Below are positions 22,446-25,293 of a stretch of 25,293 nucleotides of DNA, piece by piece. The translations under genes and the position numbers were made by a program. How positions within the stretch are numbered: the stretch's first letter is position 1; each line of letters starts with the position of its first letter. The stretch covers positions 1 to 25,293 of the forward strand of contig CAILBF010000006.1 in the NCBI GenBank assembly GCA_903832395.1, written 5' to 3'. Below the pieces are notes generated by a model. The model saw only the letters and a program-made list of their open reading frames with translations. It did no database searches and was not told where the DNA came from. Source of the stretch: an uncultured Actinomycetes bacterium. Its GTDB lineage: Bacteria; Actinomycetota; Actinomycetes; Nanopelagicales; Nanopelagicaceae.

Positions 22446-23668
22446 ATAAGCCCGAATTCGCCAGCTTTTACAATTAACTCTTCTCGAACATCTGGATGAG
22501 CAGCGTTATTAATAATATTTATCGCTTGATCATTTTGCGAGTGGCCAAAGCAGGCAGCTACGCCTTGTTCAGTAACGACATATGAGTGTTGAAAGTGCGT
22601 GATATTGCTCTGCAACCTGGGAAGAATGGTGGAAACATTAGCTTTTGGATGCCATGAGGGAAGGGCTACAAAAGATTGACCACCCCGACTATGCAGTGCG
22701 CCAACAATGAAGTCAGTGGAGCCACCAAAACCGCTATAAATTTTTCCGCGCACATGACTGGCGTTAGCTTGATCGAAAAGATCGACTTCTAGCGCGCTGT
22801 TTATTGACGTCATCTTGGCCTGGCGCGCGATTTGAGATGGGTCATTAGTGCGCTCTGTACGCAGCATGCGTACCTTCTTGTTTAAATCTAGCCATTTATA
22901 GAGTTCATTAGAGCCAAAGATAAAGGAGGCGGTTATTAGGATCTCGTCATCTAACGTTCCAGCACGGCTCAACTCAAGAACGCCATCTGAGAACATCTCC
23001 GTCCAAATACGCAGACCTTTACGTTCCTTTAACGCCATCAGGACGGCATCGGGTACTCCACCGATTCCTAGCTGCAGAGTTGAATTATCTTCAATCAGGC
23101 TCGCAATGCGACTACCTATCTGAGCTTGAATATCGGTCACTGGAACCGCTGGTTTTTCTTGAAGCGGCTCATCGACTTCAACCAAATAATCTATTTCACT
23201 GTCATAAATTTGGGCATCGCCATAGGTATAAGGCATCTGCGCATTCGACTGGGCAATCACTAGGCCACCGTGCGCCCGAGCAGTTTCGATAGAGCGCGGC
23301 AAGATGTTGACTTCTGTGCCCAAACTGACGGTGTCAAAGCGTTGCGGTGATGTGTGTAAAAAAACAACATCAGGGCGATAAAAGTTGCGAATTAATACTG
23401 GTAGCAAAGAGAGTCGGCTCGGAATGTAATCGAGGCGAGGGTGATTGCGCATGGCAGGACCAACGAAAGCCGTTTCATACCGAATGCCTTCGCGATCTGG
23501 AATGTTCCCGTGAGCATTGAGCATGTGCAATCTGAACTCCGGGATAGTCTCATCAGCGATTCGCAATAACGTGCGCGGTGCCGAAAAATTGCCGGAGGCA
23601 ATGATTCGTGGATTGCTGGGGAGATTGGCGAGAATTGATTTGAGTTGCTCCGAATTAATTACTCGCAT
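22442..23668 (-). CDS. Acetyl-CoA hydrolase/CoA-transferase family protein (4-hydroxybutyrate CoA-transferase-like)
   Basis: The 408-residue protein has the two-domain fold of family I CoA-transferases. GIGGVPDAV is at 201-209, and the probable catalytic Glu224 is in WTEMFSDGVLEL. Further C-terminal motifs are IYSGFGGSTDFIVGA, HPKANVSTI and YVVTEQGVAACFG. It moves CoA between a short acyl-CoA and a carboxylate; acetate is a likely partner, and the acid substrate is unknown. It is encoded alone. TAGAAT is 6 nt before the ATG at 23668 and lies in the 17-nt gap after the LysE gene. Confidence 0.88.
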   Translation of the reverse strand: MRVINSEQLKSILANLPSNPRIIASGNFSAPRTLLRIADETIPEFRLHMLNAHGNIPDREGIRYETAFVGPAMRNHPRLDYIPSRLSLLPVLIRNFYRPDVVFLHTSPQRFDTVSLGTEVNILPRSIETARAHGGLVIAQSNAQMPYTYGDAQIYDSEIDYLVEVDEPLQEKPAVPVTDIQAQIGSRIASLIEDNSTLQLGIGGVPDAVLMALKERKGLRIWTEMFSDGVLELSRAGTLDDEILITASFIFGSNELYKWLDLNKKVRMLRTERTNDPSQIARQAKMTSINSALEVDLFDQANASHVRGKIYSGFGGSTDFIVGALHSRGGQSFVALPSWHPKANVSTILPRLQSNITHFQHSYVVTEQGVAACFGHSQNDQAINIINNAAHPDVREELIVKAGEFGLI

Positions 23669-23685
23669 GATCGAATTCTAATACA
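23669..23685 (-). promoter_or_regulatory. Leaderless-type promoter of the CoA-transferase gene
   Basis: The minus strand has TAGAAT (23680-23675) followed by TCGATC and the ATG. It fits the -10 pattern seen at the other unit starts, in a gap of only 17 nt after the LysE-family stop codon. Confidence 0.5.
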
Positions 23686-24321
23686 TCAACGCGGTGAGGT
23701 TAACAAAAGCATTGCTGCAAGAAATAGGATTCCAATTGCCGAGAAGGCAGTTAATGCACGTCGCATTGTGGGTTTGGCTAATATAGAGGTAGCCCTCCCA
23801 ATCATGCTGATCATAAATAAATACCAAGCCCCGGAAGTGAAAGCCTGCACGAACGAGAGCGCAAAAATCCCCCACCCTAAATTAAAATCACTCGGAACAA
23901 ACTGTGGAATAAATGCAACGGCGAAGACTGCGGCTTTCACATTGGTTAAATTAGTTATCAGACCTAAACGAAAGGCCGGCCCTAAACCCGTCTTGGCTAT
24001 GCCCTCATAATCAAATTTCCCGAACTCTTTACGAAGTGACCATAAAGTCTGTAGCGCTAAGAAAGTTAAAAAAGCAACGCCTGCGTATTTGAGAATTGAA
24101 TATGCCAGAGGTGATCGAGCAAAGATTTGAGATAAACCGATGGCCGATGCTGCGCCCCAGACAACTAATGCACTACTCGTTCCAAGTAGTGTCGTGTAAG
24201 CGGTTTTAGTTCCACCCATAAGTGCTTGACGAAAAATCATTGCAACTGTCTGACCAGGGACAACGGCCAATAAAAAGGCAGTTGCTATGAAGGCGGGAAG
24301 AACCTTCAATAATGAAACCAT
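23686..24321 (-). CDS. LysE/RhtB family amino acid exporter
   Basis: Inner-membrane exporter of 211 residues with about six hydrophobic helices. The family motif near the N-terminus is VVPGQTVAMIFRQALMGG (PGP-like at about 22-24), and NLTNVKAAVFAVAFIPQFV corresponds to the family's N-P-K..lFf...lPQF block. The substrate is unknown; lysine, threonine or homoserine-type amino acids are common in the family. The ATG at 24321 stands just 3 nt after the 3' end of tRNA-Glu on the same strand and has no Shine-Dalgarno site of its own. The PGP position relative to this start is normal, so a later start is unlikely. Confidence 0.9.
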   Translation of the reverse strand: MVSLLKVLPAFIATAFLLAVVPGQTVAMIFRQALMGGTKTAYTTLLGTSSALVVWGAASAIGLSQIFARSPLAYSILKYAGVAFLTFLALQTLWSLRKEFGKFDYEGIAKTGLGPAFRLGLITNLTNVKAAVFAVAFIPQFVPSDFNLGWGIFALSFVQAFTSGAWYLFMISMIGRATSILAKPTMRRALTAFSAIGILFLAAMLLLTSPR

Positions 24322-24324
24322 ACG

Positions 24325-24397
24325 TAGCCCCGAAGGGATTCGAACCCTCGTAGCTGACTTGAGAAGCCAGAGTCCTAGGCCGCTAGACGACGGGGCC
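24325..24397 (-). tRNA. tRNA-Glu (anticodon CUC)
   Basis: A full cloverleaf on minus. Acceptor GGCCCCG pairs with CGGGGCT (one G-U), with discriminator A. Anticodon stem CTGGC/GTCAG encloses loop TTCTCAA, giving CUC. The T-loop TTCGAAT is standard. It is 73 nt long and the CCA end is not encoded. Only three bases separate it from the following LysE start codon. Confidence 0.95.
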
Positions 24398-24457
24398 GTG
24401 CCTGTAAAGATTTTGTATTACTAGGACAAAACATATTCAGTTGTAATGCTTAGTGCG
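24398..24457 (-). other. Spacer between tRNA-Gln and tRNA-Glu
   Basis: The 60 bases between the two tRNAs are A/T-rich. Nothing firm was seen: a TACAAA stretch on minus might be a -10 for tRNA-Glu, but it has no good -35 partner, and there is no clear terminator hairpin. The two tRNAs may be cut from one precursor. Confidence 0.3.
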
Positions 24458-24529
24458 CTGGGGTACCAGGACTCGAACCTAGACTTACTGAACCAGAATC
24501 AGCAGGGCTGCCAATTACCCCATACCCCA
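24458..24529 (-). tRNA. tRNA-Gln (anticodon CUG)
   Basis: A cloverleaf on minus. Acceptor TGGGGTA pairs fully with TACCCCA, with discriminator G. Anticodon stem GCTGA/TCAGT encloses loop TTCTGGT, giving CUG. The T-loop is TTCGAGT. It is 72 nt long with no encoded CCA. It lies between gltX and tRNA-Glu, all on one strand, 28 nt after the gltX stop. Confidence 0.95.
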
Positions 24530-24559
24530 ATACTTCAAGGGGAAAGAATACCGCACCGA

Positions 24560-25293
24560 TTAGAGAGTTAGTGCCGCAGTGATTCGGGCTAATGAGGCCG
24601 CTTTACCGAGTAATTCCATTGATTCAAACAAAGGCGGCGAAATAGTGCTGCCCGTCGTTGCAATTCGAACTGCGCCAAAAGCAATTCGGGGTTTCAATCC
24701 CATCTCCTCAATTAACGATGCACGAAGCGCGGCTTCGATATCAGTATGTGTCCAGTTATCAATCGATTCGAGTTCTTTGAGTGATCGATTGAGCACATCT
24801 TTAGCCCCGGAATCAGTCACTTTAGCGATGCAATCGGCTTCAATTGCAAATTCCTTAACAAACAAGAACTTCAGCATGGCCGGAATTTCGCTAAACATAA
24901 TGATGCGCTCTTGGATAATCGGAAGCGCGCGCTTTACGAGTGCGATTTCATCAGGAGTGCCGCTTATGACATTGGCCTTGACTAAAAATGGCAGTGCCCA
25001 CGTTAAGAATTCATCGATAGTTAGGGCGCGAATCTTATCGCCGTTAATTGCTTCGAGCTTCTTCATGTCGAATTTAGCAGGTGAGCTATTTACTCGTTCT
25101 ACCGTGAAAAGTTCGCACAGCTCTTTCATAGTTATATTTTCTACGTCATCACCTGGTGACCAGCCAAGAAGAGCTAAATAGTTACAGATTGCCTCTGGCA
25201 AAAATCCTTTGTCTCGATACCAAGCGATTGAAACTTCACCATTGCGCTTGGATAACTTGGCATTATCTGCCCCCATTACGAATGGTAAGTGCG
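24560..25293 (-). CDS. gltX: Glutamyl-tRNA synthetase, C-terminal part (runs off the right edge)
   Basis: Class I synthetase that charges tRNA-Glu; in bacteria lacking GlnRS it also mischarges tRNA-Gln for later amidation. The frame stays open through the right edge (HLPFVMGADNAKLSKRNG), so the ATG at 25276 is internal. KLSKR is the KMSKS-type ATP motif, followed by AWYRDKGFLPEAICNYLALLGWSPGDD, and then the helical anticodon-binding domain. About 244 residues are visible, roughly the C-terminal half. The TAA stop is at 24560-24562. It is followed by tRNA-Gln and tRNA-Glu, an order I remember from many actinobacteria. Confidence 0.96.
   Translation of the reverse strand, partial: HLPFVMGADNAKLSKRNGEVSIAWYRDKGFLPEAICNYLALLGWSPGDDVENITMKELCELFTVERVNSSPAKFDMKKLEAINGDKIRALTIDEFLTWALPFLVKANVISGTPDEIALVKRALPIIQERIIMFSEIPAMLKFLFVKEFAIEADCIAKVTDSGAKDVLNRSLKELESIDNWTHTDIEAALRASLIEEMGLKPRIAFGAVRIATTGSTISPPLFESMELLGKAASLARITAALTL

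Noticed and set aside
25276..25293. ATG at 25276 as the gltX start
   Set aside because: The frame continues upstream with conserved GltX sequence (HLPFVMG), so the gene is cut by the window edge.
1..25293. Mobile elements, phage genes, CRISPR arrays or a transferred island
   Set aside because: No transposase, integrase, direct-repeat arrays or tRNA-associated duplications were seen. The tRNA genes are intact, with ordinary genes around them, and base usage looks even by eye.

Overview
The window reads like a streamlined, low-GC (mid-40s % by eye, not computed) planktonic actinobacterium, most likely of the freshwater acI / Nanopelagicales type. This rests on very dense packing, leaderless-looking gene starts, a TIGR03767/PPA1498-like phosphoesterase, and the gltX-tRNA-Gln-tRNA-Glu order. 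The placement is inference; no 16S or marker gene is present. No stretch over 300 bases lacks a gene, and no insertion sequences, CRISPR arrays or rRNA genes were seen.

Region 1 (1-11652, minus strand) is a tightly overlapping nine-gene unit. In transcription order it holds a TauE-like transporter, a GntR/FCD regulator, a dimethylglycine/sarcosine dehydrogenase with a C-terminal folate domain, etfB, etfA, fhs, and fdsG-fdsB-fdsA of an NAD-linked molybdenum formate dehydrogenase. fdsA runs off the left edge. Together they form a demethylation-to-CO2 route. N-methyl groups go to 5,10-methylene-THF with electrons to ETF, formyl-THF is turned to formate with ATP gain by Fhs, and formate is oxidised to CO2 with NADH. 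FolD and ETF:quinone oxidoreductase are needed but are not in the window.

Region 2 (11675-15070) holds molybdenum cofactor genes: moaD on plus, and mobA-moeA-moaC-moaB-moaE on minus. MobA fits the bis-MGD needed by the formate dehydrogenase.

Region 3 (15089-20046) has a PPA1498-type metallophosphoesterase, a convergent MgtC-like membrane protein, and a plus-strand operon: a small PF13769-like protein, a betaine/homocysteine S-methyltransferase-like enzyme, a nucleotide-pyrophosphatase-like phosphodiesterase, and TrhO. The methyltransferase could supply dimethylglycine to Region 1.

Region 4 (20043-25293) has a divergent amino-sugar pair (SIS isomerase/deaminase and BadF/NAGK-type kinase), a small anchored exported protein, a CoA-transferase, a LysE exporter, tRNA-Glu(CUC), tRNA-Gln(CUG) and the C-terminal part of gltX.

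Two layout features recur. Every transcription-unit start has a TAnnnT hexamer 6-7 nt before its start codon, as expected for leaderless mRNAs, often in overlapping divergent pairs. Convergent genes share or abut stop codons.
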